Assembly (NCBI RefSeq): GCF_006440775.1
Contig: NZ_VFTZ01000010.1
Location: 124,001-188,000, forward strand
Source of the DNA: Mesorhizobium sp. B2-7-2
Lineage (GTDB): Bacteria > Pseudomonadota > Alphaproteobacteria > Rhizobiales > Rhizobiaceae
Direction: 5' to 3'
Length of the DNA stretch: 64,000 nucleotides
Each line of letters starts with the position of its first letter. Within the stretch, counting starts at the first letter, position 1. The position numbers were made by a program, and so were the translations under genes. The notes beneath the pieces are model-generated. The model worked only from the letters and a program-made list of their open reading frames with translations. It did not search any database and was not told the DNA's origin. Below, one piece after another: positions 44,058-53,414 of the stretch.

Positions 44058-46085
44058 ATGCCGACGTCGCGCACAGGGGTTCCAGGCGCGGTTGCGCTGT
44101 CGATTTTCGCCGGGGTCTCGCTTGCAAGCGGCACCGCGTTTTCGCAAAGCTTTGCCGTCGGCAATGGCGTCACCGCCGGCCAGCAGACGATGACCGGTGC
44201 CGGCGACACCGGCATCGTGGCTTCAAACGGAGCGATCGAAACATTCGGCGCCGGCGCCGATGCCGTGCGGATGCTCAATTCGGGCCAGCGGCTCACCAAT
44301 TACGGGTTGATTGCAACATTCGGCGACGGCGCCGCCAATGTACATTCGCAAGGGCTCGACGCGACCATCCTCAACAACGGAGCCATTCTGGCGACAGGCG
44401 ATGGCTCGATCGGCATTTTGTCGGAGGGCGGTAATGCGCATATCGTGAACGATGGCGCGATAGAGGCGCTTGGCGTCGCCTCATACGGCATCATCAGCGA
44501 CGCCCCGGGCGGGCGCGTGGACAACCGTGGCTTTATCGGCGTTTCAGGTACGGCCGCCGCAGGCATCATCGGCGATGGGCCGGACCTGGAGATAGGCAAT
44601 AGCGGCTCGATCGAGGCCTATGGGATCGCCGCCGCCGGGATCATCTGGCAGAGCAACGGTCTTCGGCTGCAAAATTCAGGGTCGATCATTGTGTCGGGGT
44701 TGGCTTCCGTCGGCATCGGCGCCAGCGGCAGTGACATCGCAATCGCCAACAGCGGCACGGTCAATGCCTACGGGACAGCCTCGACAGGCATAGGCACCTT
44801 GTTCGGCAATGCCACGATAAGCAATTCCGGTTCGGTCATTGTCGAGGGGGTGGGTGCCGTGGGCATCGCCGCCCAGGGCAGCAACTCCGTCGTGACCAAT
44901 TCCGGCCGTGTCTTCAGCGACGAGAGCGTGGCAATCTATCTTGGCGCGCCGGGTGCGACGCTGAACCTGTTGGGCGGAACGGCCATCCAGGGGCCGATCG
45001 TCTTTTCCGGCGGCGGCAACACCGTCACCTTCGGTCCCGCGGTGAACGCCGTCATGAGTTTCTCGGGAAGCGGTGTGCCGCAGACCGTCCTGACCGGCGG
45101 CAGGCCGTTCGTGACGAGCGGCGACAGCGTGGCGGTGGCGGACATCACCGGGTTTGCCAGCAGCGGGCCGCTTATCGAAGACCTTGTCGACGGCATAGCC
45201 GGCGTCGCCGAGGCGCGCATGTCTACCCCTGGCGATGGCTTGCCTGCGCCGCATCCAGACGCCTGGATCTCGACATTTGGCGGGGTACGCGCCCAAGGCG
45301 GTTCCGGCGCATCGGCCGGGTTCAGCGAGGCGCTGGGCGCCGGCGTCGCCGGCGCTGAAAGGCGCTCGGGCGACGGCTTCCTGGGTGGCGTGCTGCTGGG
45401 AGGTGCTGCGGGATCGACCGAGATCGACGACGATGCGCAGGAGATCGCCCATCGCAGCGTATTTGCGGGCGGTTATCTCGGCTATGACGGAGGGACGCAT
45501 TTTGCCGGGGCGACGTTGATTGCCGGCGCGATCGAGGAGCACAGCCGCCGCCGTGTCGCGAACAACCGGGTGCTCGACGGCATCGAGACGGCGCGGGCCG
45601 ATTTCAGCAGCGTCTTCCTCAGCCCGTCGGTTACGTTCGGCACGCGGCTGCCGGTCGCGGCCGGCACGCTGATCCCCAGCGTGCGGCTGCGTTACGCAGG
45701 CCTCTTCGTCGACGGCTACGCAGAGACCGGTTCGGACGGCGATCTCGCGGTCGCGCGACGCAACGTCAACCTGTTTTCGGCGCGCGGTCAGCTCGCGCTG
45801 GCTTTGGCGCCTGTCAGCACGCCTGTCCAGGCTTGGCAAACCACGCTCCGAGCGGGGATCGATGCGATCGCGCAAAACAGCGGCGACGTTTCGGCGACAT
45901 TGCTCGGCCAGGGCATCTCTTTTCCCGCCGGCGGCAAGAAATTTGTGTTGCGCGGCTTTGCCGGCGCGGACGTCGCGGCGCAGGTGGGCGCAGGCATGAC
46001 GCTCAATGCCGGCTTCGAGGCCGGCTACGGAAGCGATAATGCCTTCACCGTTCGCGGCCAGGCCCGCCTCAGCAAGGCTTTTTGA
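44058..46085 (+). CDS. Autotransporter (type V secretion) with Gly/Asn-rich repeats and beta-barrel
   Basis: A 675-residue protein with a signal peptide (ALSIFAGVSLASGTAFSQ). Residues about 35-320 consist of about ten degenerate 22-27-residue units containing N-S-G-x-I and G-x-A-S-x-G-I patterns (GNSGSIEAYGIAAAGI, ANSGTVNAYGTASTGIG), typical of a beta-helical passenger. Residues about 400-675 are the autotransporter beta-barrel (PDAWISTFGGVRAQGGSG onward) ending in LSKAF with a terminal Phe. The barrel inserts in the outer membrane and exposes the passenger. The role may be adhesion; no protease or lipase motif is seen. A GTG at 44055 is an alternative start. Confidence 0.88.
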   Translation: MPTSRTGVPGAVALSIFAGVSLASGTAFSQSFAVGNGVTAGQQTMTGAGDTGIVASNGAIETFGAGADAVRMLNSGQRLTNYGLIATFGDGAANVHSQGLDATILNNGAILATGDGSIGILSEGGNAHIVNDGAIEALGVASYGIISDAPGGRVDNRGFIGVSGTAAAGIIGDGPDLEIGNSGSIEAYGIAAAGIIWQSNGLRLQNSGSIIVSGLASVGIGASGSDIAIANSGTVNAYGTASTGIGTLFGNATISNSGSVIVEGVGAVGIAAQGSNSVVTNSGRVFSDESVAIYLGAPGATLNLLGGTAIQGPIVFSGGGNTVTFGPAVNAVMSFSGSGVPQTVLTGGRPFVTSGDSVAVADITGFASSGPLIEDLVDGIAGVAEARMSTPGDGLPAPHPDAWISTFGGVRAQGGSGASAGFSEALGAGVAGAERRSGDGFLGGVLLGGAAGSTEIDDDAQEIAHRSVFAGGYLGYDGGTHFAGATLIAGAIEEHSRRRVANNRVLDGIETARADFSSVFLSPSVTFGTRLPVAAGTLIPSVRLRYAGLFVDGYAETGSDGDLAVARRNVNLFSARGQLALALAPVSTPVQAWQTTLRAGIDAIAQNSGDVSATLLGQGISFPAGGKKFVLRGFAGADVAAQVGAGMTLNAGFEAGYGSDNAFTVRGQARLSKAF

Positions 46086-46163
46086 GGGATGCAAGACAAC
46101 ACCGGCGCTGGCGCGACTTGAGTACCTTTTTACGACGGATGGGCTCGTTGGCCCTGTTCTAAC

Positions 46164-46475
46164 ATGGATGACAGGCAGGGTCCTGTGAGGCGAATCTGGA
46201 ACTGGCTGTCCGAACCGCGAGCCGCGCAAATAGCGCTTGGCCTGTTGCTCGTCATCGCGGTCCGGTCGATCCTGGAATTCTTCAGGATCGGTGGAGCGGC
46301 CGGCGCACAGCTGCGCGGCGATGAAATCTTCTATATCGAAGGCGCGCTCGCCGCCGTTTGCGCCGGCCTCGCCGTTCTTGTCGTGCATGCCATCGGGCGG
46401 CACGGCTGGGCGACGCTTCTCACCGCTGCGGCGATAGCTGCCCTGTTGGCGTGGAAAATCGCGGTCATTGGCTGA
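46164..46475 (+). CDS. Small hypothetical membrane protein
   Basis: 103 residues (from ATG 46164; a GTG at 46185 with AGGG upstream is equally plausible). Three hydrophobic segments: AAQIALGLLLVIAVRSILEF, FYIEGALAAVCAGLAVLVVH and WATLLTAAAIAALLAWKIAV. A conserved-looking charged motif RGDEIFYIEG lies between the first two. No known family recognised. It lies between the autotransporter and the persulfide dioxygenase genes in the same direction, without close spacing to either. Confidence 0.6.
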   Translation: MDDRQGPVRRIWNWLSEPRAAQIALGLLLVIAVRSILEFFRIGGAAGAQLRGDEIFYIEGALAAVCAGLAVLVVHAIGRHGWATLLTAAAIAALLAWKIAVIG

Positions 46476-46578
46476 CGATAGGCGCTTGGTCAAAAAGCGC
46501 CACAATCCTATACTGCCACGCGGCCTCGCGGATCATTGCATTCGTGAAGGCCAGCGTTGCAGTGGGGCACGTCGCAGG

Positions 46579-47616
46579 ATGATCTTTCGTCAGCTCTTCG
46601 ATTCCGTTTCGGGCACCTATTCCTATCTGCTTGCCAGCCGGCGCGGCGGCGAGGCGCTGATCATCGATCCGGTGCTGGAGAAGGTCGAGCGCTATCTGCA
46701 GCTGGTCAATGAGCTGGACCTGAGGCTGGTCAAGGCGGTCGACACGCATCTTCATGCCGACCACATCACCGGCCTCGGCGCGTTGCGCGACAAGACGCAT
46801 TGCGTGACCGTGATGGGTGAGCAGACCAAGGCCGACGTGGTGTCGATGCGGCTTGCCGACGGCGACAAGCTCGGCATCGAAGGCCTGGCGCTCGACGTCA
46901 TCTACACGCCGGGCCACACCGACGATTCCTACAGCTTCATCCTGCCGGATCGTGTGTTCACCGGCGACACGCTGCTCATCCGCGGCACCGGCCGCACCGA
47001 TTTCCAGAACGGCGATCCGCGCCAGCAATATGAATCGATCTTCGGCCGGCTGCTCAAGCTGCCCGACGAGACGCTGATCTTCCCGGCGCATGACTACAAG
47101 GGCGAGACCGTGTCGACGATCGGCGAGGAAAAGGCCTTCAATCCGCGCCTGCAGGTGAAGTCGGTCGACGAGTATGTGAACATCATGAACAATCTCAATC
47201 TGTCCAACCCGAAAATGATGGATGTGGCCGTGCCCGCCAACATGCGGGTCGGGCTGCATCAGGACGACATCGCCAGCCGCGGCTGGGCGGTGAGTGCGGA
47301 GCAGGCGCTGGCGCTGGTCGGGCGGCCCGACGTGGCGCTGGTCGACCTGCGCGAGCAAACCGAGCGCGAGCGGCACGGTATCATCCCCGGCGCGATCCAT
47401 CTGCCCTATGCGCGGCTGCAGGAAAACATCATGGCCGGCGGCATGCTGCACGAGCTGGCGAAGTCGACGGCTAAGCAGATCCTGTTTTACTGCGCCTTCG
47501 GCGAGCGTTCGGCGATGGCGGTGCAAGCGGCGCAGGACGTCGGGATTTCCAGCGCCCGCCATATCCAGGGCGGCATCGACGCCTGGCGGAAGGCCAGCGG
47601 CCCGTTATCTCACTAG
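46579..47616 (+). CDS. Persulfide dioxygenase-rhodanese fusion (ETHE1-like metallo-beta-lactamase fold)
   Basis: The start at 46579 has CAGGAT upstream. The 345-residue product has an N-terminal ETHE1-like domain with THLHADH (His57, His59, Asp61, His62), YTPGHTDDS and FTGDTLLIRGTGRTDFQ, as in glutathione persulfide dioxygenases. PAHDYKGETVSTI closes the iron site. The C-terminal rhodanese domain (about residues 235-345) has LVDLREQTERERHGIIPGA and the active Cys305 in YCAFGERS. Together they would oxidise persulfide to sulfite and pass sulfur on. Sulfide detoxification is the usual role of such fusions (PRF/Blh type). Confidence 0.9.
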   Translation: MIFRQLFDSVSGTYSYLLASRRGGEALIIDPVLEKVERYLQLVNELDLRLVKAVDTHLHADHITGLGALRDKTHCVTVMGEQTKADVVSMRLADGDKLGIEGLALDVIYTPGHTDDSYSFILPDRVFTGDTLLIRGTGRTDFQNGDPRQQYESIFGRLLKLPDETLIFPAHDYKGETVSTIGEEKAFNPRLQVKSVDEYVNIMNNLNLSNPKMMDVAVPANMRVGLHQDDIASRGWAVSAEQALALVGRPDVALVDLREQTERERHGIIPGAIHLPYARLQENIMAGGMLHELAKSTAKQILFYCAFGERSAMAVQAAQDVGISSARHIQGGIDAWRKASGPLSH

Positions 47617-47661
47617 TTCCCCAGCGCAAACGCCGGGGATCGGATGAAGCCGCCCCAACCT

Positions 47662-47842
47662 CGTCATTCTATGGCGGAGCAAGGAGCGAAGCGACGCGCG
47701 CAGACCATAGAATCCATTCTGTGACTTCGAAGCGCCGGCACGGTGCAGAATTCTGCTCCGTTGCACGCCTTGGCGAAGGTAGCGGCATGGATTCCAGGGT
47801 CTTCGCGACGGAGCTTCGCTCCTGCTCCGCCCTGGAATGACG
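47662..47842. repeat. 181-bp palindromic element (MITE-like), copy 2
   Basis: Same element as 19661-19836, same orientation, with CGTCATTC and GAATGACG ends. It differs by small insertions (for example CATTCTGTGAC for CTGTGAC). Confidence 0.8.
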
Positions 47843-47930
47843 ATCGCGATGGGCGTTTCGGCCAATCTCCAAGGCATGCCACCTGCCAACGCAAACAGAG
47901 CCGACCGGTCAAAATCCCTGTGCAGTGCCA

Positions 47931-48037
47931 CTAAAGCGCATCGCGATCTTTCAGATTCGCTCCCTGCGCTTTAGGTCTTGATTCTACGCATGCCTTTGTC
48001 CCGAAACCGGTTCCCACTTTCGGGAGGCATGCTTTAG
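47931..48037. repeat. Palindromic intergenic repeat, copy 5 (CTAAAGC...GCTTTAG)
   Basis: First half folds AAAGCGCATCGCGATC-type sequence against GCGCTTT. Second half pairs GCATGCC with GGCATGC around CCGAAACCGGTTCCCACTTT. It ends 7 bp from the stop codon of the regulator gene at 48044. The text between this and the element ending at 47842 shows no further feature. Confidence 0.75.
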
Positions 48038-48043
48038 CCGGAT

Positions 48044-50116
48044 TCAATTCAGCCCGATGAGCTTGGCGCCGTTCCGGAACAGGGCTTCTCCATCCCGGTC
48101 GAAACGGAATGTCGCGATGAAATCGTCGGCGCGATAGTTCGGCAAGGTGTTGCGGATCGCGGCGGCGAAGGTTCGCGCCTCCTCCTGCCGGCCGGCCAGC
48201 GCCAGGCAGTGGGCGGCAATCGCCAGGATGATGAGATGGGCGTTAGGGCGTGCCGCGGCCTTCAGCGCCCATTCGGCCGCCGCTTCGAATTCGCCGAGCC
48301 TTGCATGCGCCATGGCGCGCGCGCCCATCATGCCGAACAGCAGCGGATCGAAGGGGCTCAGATGGCGCGAATGGTCCGACGAACCGATCGCCGATTGCGG
48401 GTCGCCCGATTGCGAATGGACGAAGGACAGCGCGTAGTGGCCGAGCGCGAAATTGGGGCTGAGGTCGACGGCGCTCGCGAGCTCCAGCAGCGATCCGTCC
48501 TGCTCGCCGCGCAGCCATAGCGCACGGCCCATCGCCCAATGGGCGGCGGGGTTGCGGTCGTCGACCAAAAGGCTCTGGCCGGCGCTTTCGAAGGCAAGCG
48601 CGGTCTCGCGGTCGCGGTCGCCCCAGCGCTGGAAAGCATTCTGCCAGTGGGTGAAGGACATGCCGGCATAGGCGCGCGCGAAAGTGGGATCGAGCTTCAA
48701 TGCCTCGCCGAAGAAATGCTGCGCCAGCTCGTTTTCCTGGCGGGTGAAGCGATACATGTGCCAGAGGCCGCGATGATAGGCCTCCCAGGCATTGAGCGAG
48801 TTTGGCGCTTTCAGCAATGCGCGGTTGCGCTCCACCGTCGCGATCTCGGCGGCGATCGATGAGACGATGCTGTTGCCGATATCCTCGATGACGATGAAGA
48901 TGTCGTCGGGTTTGTGCTCGAAGGTTTCCGCCCAAACGATCCTTGCCGTGCGGACCTCGACAAGCTCGACCGAGACGATGAACCGGCCCGGCAGAGCCCG
49001 CACCGAACCAGTCGCGACATAGTCGACATTCAGCCTGCGCCCGGCGTCTTCCGGCGCGATGTTCTTCTCGGCGAGCGCGAAGACAGAGCCGCGGGCGATG
49101 ACGAAGAAATCGCGCAGCTTGGCAAGCCGCGTGATGATGTCATGCGTGAGGCCGTCGGCAAGCCCGCCACGGAAGCCGCCGGCGCCGGCGCTCTCGGCAA
49201 ACGGCATCACCGCGAGCGAAGCCCGGCGGGTCGCAACGGGCTCGGATTCGTTCGCGGCCACCAGCGATTCCGAAACCGGGAAAGCCGGGCCGGATCGGTC
49301 GCATGGCGTTGCGCCGGCGTTTCGGGCTCTTATCTCCTGCCAAGCCTCGCGCAATGGCGTGAAATCCAGCTCTTCCGAGCGAAACAACTCCGCTGCCGTG
49401 GCAAGATGCTCGTCGCCGGCGCAGATCTGCCCGCGCCGGGCCAGATTTTCCAGCAGCGCCACATGTGCGCGGCCGTCGAAGGGCGCAAGCTCCAGCCATT
49501 TGTCGATATGGGCGCCGGCCTCATCGGCTCCGCGTGGGAGAAGCCCGATAATATGCTCCAGAACCGCGACATGGCATGCGCTGAAACGGCGGCGCTGCGC
49601 CGTCAGCCAGCTGCTGAAATGCGGGCTGCGATCGAGCTCGAGGCCATCGAGAAAATCGCCGGCGAACAGTTGCGCAAGCGTCCGCAGGCGGTCGAGGCCA
49701 AGTGTCTCGATCCCTTTCGCCACCGCGGCAGCTGCCTCGACGACATCGACGCTCACATCGCCGAGGCGAAGCGCCACGGTGTCGCCTTCCGTCTCGATCC
49801 GGCGCAAGCCCGGTTCGTCGAGCGCGGCACGCAGCTTGCTCAGGCACCAGCGCAACTCGCCGCGCGGATCGTTGGGCACGTCCCAGAGAAGTTCGCAAAG
49901 ACGGCTGCGGCTGACGGGGTGGGGCGCCAGCGCCAGATAGGCAAGCAGGGCGCGCAGCTTGCGTGACGAAGGCAAGGCCACAGGAACATCGTCGCGCATG
50001 ATCGCAAACGGGCCGAGCAGCCTGATCGAAAGGCTGGCTGCCATGCTTTTCAGAGCCGACCGAACGGATTCCATGTCCGTTTCCACGCTCGCTCCCACGC
50101 CGAACAGTTGGTCCAT
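48044..50116 (-). CDS. Large regulator: OmpR-like wing plus BTAD domain, TolB-like region and TPRs
   Basis: A 690-residue protein. Residues about 30-110 form a winged helix (LSIRLLGPFAIMRDDVPVAL, SRSRLCELLWDVPNDPRGEL), residues about 120-260 the bacterial transcriptional activation domain (BTAD) as in SARP/AfsR proteins. Residues about 300-425 resemble the TolB N-terminal-like domain (VMPFAESAGAGGF, GLADGLTHDIITRLAKLRDF, VSVELVEVRTARIVWAETFE). TPR repeats fill the rest to GLN at the end. It probably activates transcription in response to a bound ligand. It is divergent from a cysteine synthase gene. Alternative starts at 50074 and 50044 are possible. Confidence 0.82.
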   Translation of the reverse strand: MDQLFGVGASVETDMESVRSALKSMAASLSIRLLGPFAIMRDDVPVALPSSRKLRALLAYLALAPHPVSRSRLCELLWDVPNDPRGELRWCLSKLRAALDEPGLRRIETEGDTVALRLGDVSVDVVEAAAAVAKGIETLGLDRLRTLAQLFAGDFLDGLELDRSPHFSSWLTAQRRRFSACHVAVLEHIIGLLPRGADEAGAHIDKWLELAPFDGRAHVALLENLARRGQICAGDEHLATAAELFRSEELDFTPLREAWQEIRARNAGATPCDRSGPAFPVSESLVAANESEPVATRRASLAVMPFAESAGAGGFRGGLADGLTHDIITRLAKLRDFFVIARGSVFALAEKNIAPEDAGRRLNVDYVATGSVRALPGRFIVSVELVEVRTARIVWAETFEHKPDDIFIVIEDIGNSIVSSIAAEIATVERNRALLKAPNSLNAWEAYHRGLWHMYRFTRQENELAQHFFGEALKLDPTFARAYAGMSFTHWQNAFQRWGDRDRETALAFESAGQSLLVDDRNPAAHWAMGRALWLRGEQDGSLLELASAVDLSPNFALGHYALSFVHSQSGDPQSAIGSSDHSRHLSPFDPLLFGMMGARAMAHARLGEFEAAAEWALKAAARPNAHLIILAIAAHCLALAGRQEEARTFAAAIRNTLPNYRADDFIATFRFDRDGEALFRNGAKLIGLN

Positions 50117-50244
50117 GTTCTATCACCAAACACGACAGGGCGCATCCGTCGGCGAATTTCGAGCCGGATGCGGCCTTTGCCGAATTTGCCGGCAAGTCAC
50201 ACGCAACTAACGCGGCAAGGTGTCGAAACCGCGCCGCCCAAGCC

Positions 50245-50261
50245 GCCGGTTTGTAACCGGC
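50245..50261 (+). promoter_or_regulatory. Hairpin just before the ribosome-binding site of the cysteine synthase gene
   Basis: GCCGGTT-tgt-AACCGGC, 7-bp perfect stem ending 4 bp before GAGGAGAG. It could affect translation or be a regulator site in the 161-bp divergent region with the BTAD-type regulator gene. No known riboswitch pattern was recognised. Confidence 0.4.
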
Positions 50262-50277
50262 ACGTGAGGAGAGAGCC

Positions 50278-51363
50278 ATGTTGCATCAATTGAAAATCAG
50301 GACCACGTCCGGGCGCGGCCGTCTGTTCGACAGCATTCTCGACACGGTCGGCGACACGCCGGTCATCCGCATCAACAATCTCGGCCCCGCGCATGCCACG
50401 ATCTATGTGAAGGCCGAGTTCTTCAATCCGGCGGCCTCGGTGAAGGACCGGCTGGCGCTCAACATCATCGAGGAAGGCGAGCGCAGCGGTAAGCTCAAGC
50501 CCGGCCAGACCGTGGTCGAGGCGACGAGCGGCAACACCGGCATCGGCCTTGCCATGGTCTGCGCGCAGAAAGGCTATCCGCTGGTGGTGACGATGGCCGA
50601 CAGCTTCTCGATCGAGCGCCGCAAGCTGATGCGCATGCTCGGCGCCAAGGTGGTGCTGACGCCGCGCGCCCAGAAGGGATTCGGCATGTACAAGAAGGCG
50701 GTCGAGCTTGCCGAAACCAATGGCTGGTTCCTGGCGCGGCAGTTCGAGACCGAGGCCAACGCCGCCATCCACGAGGCGACGACAGCGCGCGAGATCATCA
50801 ATGATTTCGCCGCTTCCAGGCTCGATGTGTTGGTCACCGGCTACGGCACGGGCGGCACGGTGGCCGGCGTCGGCCGCGTGCTGCGCCGCGAGCGGCCGGA
50901 GGTGAAGATCGTGCTCGCCGAGCCGGCGAACGCCCAGCTGATCGGCAGCGGCACGCGCCAGGAGCGCGGCGCCGGCGGCGCGCCGTCCGCCAGCCACCCG
51001 GCCTTCGAGCCGCATCCGATCCAGGGCTGGACGCCGGACTTCATCCCCAACGTGCTGCAGGAGGCGATCGACCAACGCTACTATGACGAGGTGGTGCCGA
51101 TCCCTGGTCCCGAAGGCATCAAATGGACGAAGGCGCTGGCGCGGCAGGAAGGCATCTTCACCGGCATCTCCGGCGGCGCCACTTTTGCCGTGGCGCGGCA
51201 GATCGCGGGCAAGGCCCCGGCCGGCTCGGTGATCCTGTGCATACTGCCCGACACGGGGGAGCGCTACATGTCGACGCCGCTTTTCGACGGCATCGAGGTG
51301 GACATGGACGCCGAGGAAACGGCGCTGTCGCGCTCGACGCCAAGCTGCCAGTTTGAAGCCTGA
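50278..51363 (+). CDS. Cysteine synthase-family PLP enzyme
   Basis: A 361-residue O-acetylserine sulfhydrylase-like protein. NPAASVKDRLA holds the PLP Lys56, TSGNTGIGLA the substrate loop, GTGGTVAGVGRVL the phosphate loop, and GIFTGISGGATFA closes the site. EPHPIQGWTPDFIPNVL replaces the usual PHKIQGIGAGFIP motif with Trp-Thr-Pro. The chain is about 40 residues longer than typical CysK, mainly at the termini and around AQLIGSGTRQERGAGGAPSA. It should make cysteine from O-acetylserine and sulfide, or a related beta-replacement product. GAGGAGAG precedes the ATG. The divergent BTAD-type regulator is a candidate controller. Confidence 0.88.
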   Translation: MLHQLKIRTTSGRGRLFDSILDTVGDTPVIRINNLGPAHATIYVKAEFFNPAASVKDRLALNIIEEGERSGKLKPGQTVVEATSGNTGIGLAMVCAQKGYPLVVTMADSFSIERRKLMRMLGAKVVLTPRAQKGFGMYKKAVELAETNGWFLARQFETEANAAIHEATTAREIINDFAASRLDVLVTGYGTGGTVAGVGRVLRRERPEVKIVLAEPANAQLIGSGTRQERGAGGAPSASHPAFEPHPIQGWTPDFIPNVLQEAIDQRYYDEVVPIPGPEGIKWTKALARQEGIFTGISGGATFAVARQIAGKAPAGSVILCILPDTGERYMSTPLFDGIEVDMDAEETALSRSTPSCQFEA

Positions 51364-51445
51364 CAGCACCGACCGCGACGCCGCCCCCGCATGGCGGCGC
51401 CGTTCTTTTACGCGCGGGTCGACCCGCGCCGGCGGGAGAGGCGAG

Positions 51446-52924
51446 ATGGATACACTTCAGGAAGCGACCAACGCGGAGGAAACGCTCGATCCGCCGGATT
51501 GGGCCGATGTGGGAGCGCTCTCGCACCGAATCCTCGACGATGCCATCGCCTATCTCGAGGATGTCCGCGACCGGCCAGTCTGGCGCCAGATGCCGGCCGA
51601 GGTGCGAGCATTCTTCGGCGCACCTTTGCCGCGCTCGCCGGCGCCGGCGGCTGACGTCTATGACGACGTCGCCCGCAACGTGATGCCTTACCCGATGGGC
51701 AACATCCACCCGCGTTTCTGGTCCTGGTATATGGGATCCAGCAACTTCACCGGCGCGCTCGGCGATTTCCTGGCGGCGATCCATGGCTCCAATCTCGGCG
51801 GCGGCAACCATGCCGCCGCACTGATCGACAGCCAGGTCGTCAACTGGATGAAGGAGATGGTCGGTTTCCCAGCCTCGGCCAGCGGCACGCTGGTCAGCGG
51901 CGGCTCGATGGCCAACATTATCGGCCTGACCGTGGCGCGCAACGTCAAGGCAGGCGTCGACGTGCGCGAGCGGGGTGTCGGCGCCATGCCGAAGCCGTTG
52001 CGCTACTACGCCTCGGACCAGGTCCATTCCTGTCATCGCAAGGCTGTGGAGGCGCTCGGCCTCGGCAATCAGGCGCTGCGGCGAATCCAGACCGATGCCG
52101 GGTCGCGCATCGATATCGCCGCGCTCAAGGCGGCAATCGCGGAGGACCGCGAGGCGGGCTTCAGGCCGGCCTGCGTGATCGGCACCGCCGGCACCGTCAA
52201 CACCGGCGCGGTCGACGACCTGCAGGCGCTGGCGAGCGTGGCGGCCGAAGAGGACCTCTGGTTCCATCTCGACGGCTGCATCGGCGCGCTGATCGCGATC
52301 GCGCCTGAGAACCGATCGCTCGTCGCCGGCATCGAACAGGTGGATTCGATCGCGCTCGATCCGCATAAATGGCTGCACGCGCCGTTCGAAGCCGGCTGCG
52401 CGCTGGTGCGGGACGCATCCCAGCACCGCAATACTTTTGCCGTGACGCCGGAATATCTGGAATCGACGCCGCGGGGCCTGGCCTCCGGAGAGTGGCTGCA
52501 CGATTATGGGCTTCAAACGTCGCGCGGCTTCCGTGCGCTCAAGATCTGGATGGCGCTGAAGGAGCATGGCGTCGAGAAGTTCGGCCGCCTGATCGACCAG
52601 AACATCGCCCAGGCCCGCCACCTCACCCGGCTGATCGAGGCGGAGCCGGCGCTCGAACTGATGGCGCCGACCACCATCAACATCGTCTGCTTCCGCCATC
52701 GCCTGGATGGCGCGTCGGAGGAAAGCCTCAAGGCGTTCAACACCGAGATCATGCTGAGACTCCAGGAGGAGGGAATCGCGGCCTTGTCCGATACAACGGT
52801 GCAGGGCCGGCATTGCCTGAGGGTGGCGATCGCCAATCACCGCACGCGCCGCGGCGATCTCGACCTGCTGGTCGCGGAGATGCTCAGGCTGGGACAGGAA
52901 CTCGAGGCCGCGATACCGGTCTGA
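51446..52924 (+). CDS. Group II PLP-dependent (aromatic/acidic) amino acid decarboxylase
   Basis: The start at 51446 follows GGGAGAGGCGAG. The 492-residue product has VSGGSMANIIGLTVARN (phosphate cup), YYASDQVHSCHRKAVEALG with the stacking His, FHLDGCIGALIAI with the PLP Asp, and ALDPHKWLHAPFEAG with the Schiff-base Lys. The N-terminal swap region (MGNIHPRFWSWYMGSSNFTG) also fits. Family members decarboxylate aromatic L-amino acids, glutamate or diaminobutyrate; the residue pattern is nearest to aromatic decarboxylases, without certainty. It follows the cysteine synthase gene by 82 bp in the same direction, so linked expression is possible. Confidence 0.88.
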   Translation: MDTLQEATNAEETLDPPDWADVGALSHRILDDAIAYLEDVRDRPVWRQMPAEVRAFFGAPLPRSPAPAADVYDDVARNVMPYPMGNIHPRFWSWYMGSSNFTGALGDFLAAIHGSNLGGGNHAAALIDSQVVNWMKEMVGFPASASGTLVSGGSMANIIGLTVARNVKAGVDVRERGVGAMPKPLRYYASDQVHSCHRKAVEALGLGNQALRRIQTDAGSRIDIAALKAAIAEDREAGFRPACVIGTAGTVNTGAVDDLQALASVAAEEDLWFHLDGCIGALIAIAPENRSLVAGIEQVDSIALDPHKWLHAPFEAGCALVRDASQHRNTFAVTPEYLESTPRGLASGEWLHDYGLQTSRGFRALKIWMALKEHGVEKFGRLIDQNIAQARHLTRLIEAEPALELMAPTTINIVCFRHRLDGASEESLKAFNTEIMLRLQEEGIAALSDTTVQGRHCLRVAIANHRTRRGDLDLLVAEMLRLGQELEAAIPV

Positions 52925-52944
52925 AGCACGCTCGGGAAGCTGTC

Positions 52945-53319
52945 TCAGCTTACCGTCAGAGTGGCGCCCGGTAGATAGAGCATGATCGGCCGGATCTCGT
53001 AGACGGCGGTGGGGTTGACGCGCTTGAGGTCGCGCGCCACCGCTATCGCCTCGTCCTGGGTCGCGCAGTCGAGGACATAGAGGCCGAGCAACTGCTCCTT
53101 GGTCTCGGCAAAGGGACCATCGATCACCATGCCGTCGCCCGGACCGCGCAGCGTCACGGCCTTGGCCGTCGCGCCGAGCCTGGCCGCAGGCCCGAGCTTG
53201 CCCTCGCGCGTCAGCCTGTCGTTGACCTCGAGCAGGTCTTTCATCAATGCCGCATCCTCATCGGGCGACCAGGACTGCACGGTGTCTTCGACGTGATACG
53301 CAAGGACGGCGTAGAACAT
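52945..53319 (-). CDS. YciI/DGPF-family protein
   Basis: 124 residues with a YCII domain: MFYAVLAYHVEDTVQSW at the start and the DGPFAETKEQLLGLYVLDC motif (about residues 67-85), which names the DGPF subfamily. The subfamily often partners ECF sigma factors in other bacteria; none is adjacent here. The Asp and His of YciI-like active sites cannot both be placed. GGAAATCCACCC precedes the start. It converges on the decarboxylase gene. Confidence 0.85.
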   Translation of the reverse strand: MFYAVLAYHVEDTVQSWSPDEDAALMKDLLEVNDRLTREGKLGPAARLGATAKAVTLRGPGDGMVIDGPFAETKEQLLGLYVLDCATQDEAIAVARDLKRVNPTAVYEIRPIMLYLPGATLTVS

Positions 53320-53414
53320 GGGTGGATTTCCCTCGTGACCAGGCGGGCCGCACTATCACAAGGATGGTTCGGCTGATCCAGTGGCGCCGGTGGCGGACAA
53401 AGCCCACTCCTGAC

